NCBI GenBank assembly: GCA_963833505.1
Contig: CAWHYG010000004.1
Coordinates: forward strand, 186,001-250,000
Source of the DNA: CAWHYG01 sp963833505
GTDB lineage: Bacteria; Eisenbacteria; RBG-16-71-46; CAIMUX01
Direction of reading: 5' to 3'
DNA length: 64,000 nucleotides
The translations under genes were made by a program, and so were the position numbers. The first letter of the stretch is position 1, and each line of letters begins with the position of its first letter. Positions 63,202-64,000 of the stretch are shown here, one piece after another. A model generated the notes under the pieces. That model was not told the origin of the DNA. It searched no databases and was given only the letters and a program-made list of their open reading frames with translations.

Positions 63202-64000
63202 TCAATCCGGCGGCAGATCGTTCCCCACCTGGATGAAGACGTAGGCGTTCCGGCTCTTCTCCCAGGCAATGCCCCCCTGCACCGGCCCGATCGGCGTCCT
63301 CTGCAGCAATCCGCTCTCGAGCCCCTTCTCCGCCGCCTCGTGCCGGAGCAAGGTCACGCTGTCCCCGCGGAACAGGGCCGTTCCCCGCGTCCAGAAGCTG
63401 AGGTTGGTCGCGAATCGAAGCCCGACAGTGGCGGAAACGTCGCCGGCGAAGGGCGCGTACAACCCGGGCTCGAAACGGCCCAAGGTCGCACGGGTCAGAT
63501 CGAGGCGGTGCCAGTAGCGGAAAGGCAGCCCTCGCGGATTGAGCCCGGCCGCATCGACTCCGGGAATCAGCGACAGCCGGCCCGCGGACACGCTCCAGTC
63601 GGCCGAGCCGTTCCACGACGTCACGACCTCCCTGGATAGATTCTCGCTGGAGAACTCGGAACGCAGGGTGGCCTGCCCGCCGCGCGTGGGCAGCGCGCGC
63701 TCGTCCGAGTTGTCGAAGATGACGCTCACCGATGCCGTCCGGTCGAGGTCGTTCCAGTCCGGAACGCCGACCGGCTTCTCGCCGCGATCCCGGCGCACTC
63801 CAAGGCCGATCATGAAGAGCGCGTCTTGCCCGCTGGCCAGGCTGGTGCTGAGCTGCGCGTCATGGACGGTGTGCCGGAACTGGTCGGGGGAATCCTCCGA
63901 GTAGTCGTCCCGGATGGCGCGGAGGCGGAGGCTCAGGCCGAAGGGAATTCCGCGCAGCCGGCTGGATCGGACTCCGGTTTCCAGGCCGTTCTGGAACTGC
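63202..64000 (-). CDS. Outer-membrane beta-barrel protein, C-terminal part (N-terminus beyond window)
   Basis: The reverse strand is open from the window edge to a stop at 63202 (about 265 residues). Alternating hydrophobic strands dominate: FGLSLRLRAIRDDY, TASVSVIFDNSDERALPTRGGQATLRSEF, VTSWNGSADWSVSAGRLSLIPG, SATVGLRFATNLSF and PIGPVQGGIAW...NAYVFIQVGNDL. The P-T-R-G-G turn and the GP(V/L)QGGIAW penultimate strand recall the surface-antigen (D15) barrel of BamA/TamA proteins and of patatin/NTE-family phospholipases. It ends in DLPPD rather than an aromatic residue, so the exact family is open. The N-terminal domain needed for a decision is outside. Confidence 0.65.
   Translation of the reverse strand, partial: QFQNGLETGVRSSRLRGIPFGLSLRLRAIRDDYSEDSPDQFRHTVHDAQLSTSLASGQDALFMIGLGVRRDRGEKPVGVPDWNDLDRTASVSVIFDNSDERALPTRGGQATLRSEFSSENLSREVVTSWNGSADWSVSAGRLSLIPGVDAAGLNPRGLPFRYWHRLDLTRATLGRFEPGLYAPFAGDVSATVGLRFATNLSFWTRGTALFRGDSVTLLRHEAAEKGLESGLLQRTPIGPVQGGIAWEKSRNAYVFIQVGNDLPPD

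Overview
The window is high-GC DNA from a bacterium with a Gram-negative type envelope. It encodes a TolC/HlyD/ABC exporter, a C-terminal beta-barrel fragment at the right edge, an RseP-type protease, and secreted proteins ending in FlgD-like Ig domains. Its most distinctive content is a set of secreted proteins built from GPNAGGTLIVHYP-type N-domains and GACC...PNPC cysteine repeats. I associate that style of secretome, and the FlgD-type C-termini, with the FCB/Candidatus Eisenbacteria kind of genome. This placement is inference from protein style, since there is no rRNA here. I see no tRNA, rRNA, CRISPR array, insertion sequence or phage gene.

Layout. 1-3.5 kb (minus strand): a larE fragment, a FGE-like secreted protein, a frame-broken secreted protein and purM. 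4.0-9.4 kb (plus): a tight cluster tilS-hpt-ftsH-folP-cdaA (tRNA lysidine, a degenerate HPRT, membrane proteolysis, folate, c-di-AMP). 9.6-14.2 kb (plus): a TolC/HlyD/ABC-2 exporter operon whose last gene is frame-broken. 14.3-17.7 kb: a DUF1460 amidase-like protein, a GT-C glycosyltransferase and a DUF72 protein. 18.3-20.6 kb (minus): an ECF sigma factor, a two-zinc-finger anti-sigma factor and a membrane protein. 20.9-27.9 kb (plus): alpha-glucan phosphorylase, a GT4-like glycosyltransferase, a Wzx-like flippase, DUF1697 and DUF3810 proteins.

28.0-41.7 kb (minus) is the accessory heart of the window. It holds a 14-repeat FG-GAP/VCBS protein with a FlgD-like C-terminus, then four head-to-tail paralogues made from shuffled modules: two kinds of globular domain, 4 to 13 six-cysteine repeats, and an almost invariant C-terminal tail (VPVSIQTWGRIKSLYH). 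The genes share a 5' leader, intergenic hairpins and strong sigma70-like promoters. One paralogue has lost parts of two domains and its reading frame.

42.2-46.8 kb (plus) is a pentose-phosphate operon, tkt-gnd-zwf. 46.8-52.5 kb (minus) carries a D-cysteine desulfhydrase-like enzyme, RseP, a YugP-type metallopeptidase and a TPR membrane protein. 52.8-58.5 kb (plus) has a class-III-like PPK2, a WYL regulator, an EF-P with an unusual loop, a stand-alone TrpB2, a secreted SnoaL-like protein and a small membrane protein. 58.6-64 kb holds small hypotheticals, a 42-bp minisatellite of about 17-19 units, a frame-broken FlgD-type secreted protein and the C-terminal part of a beta-barrel protein.

Several genes are interrupted by apparent single-base slips in short homopolymers (near 1.83, 2.05, 14.14, 38.51 and 61.72 kb). 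These could be assembly errors or real decay, and the sequence alone cannot tell which.
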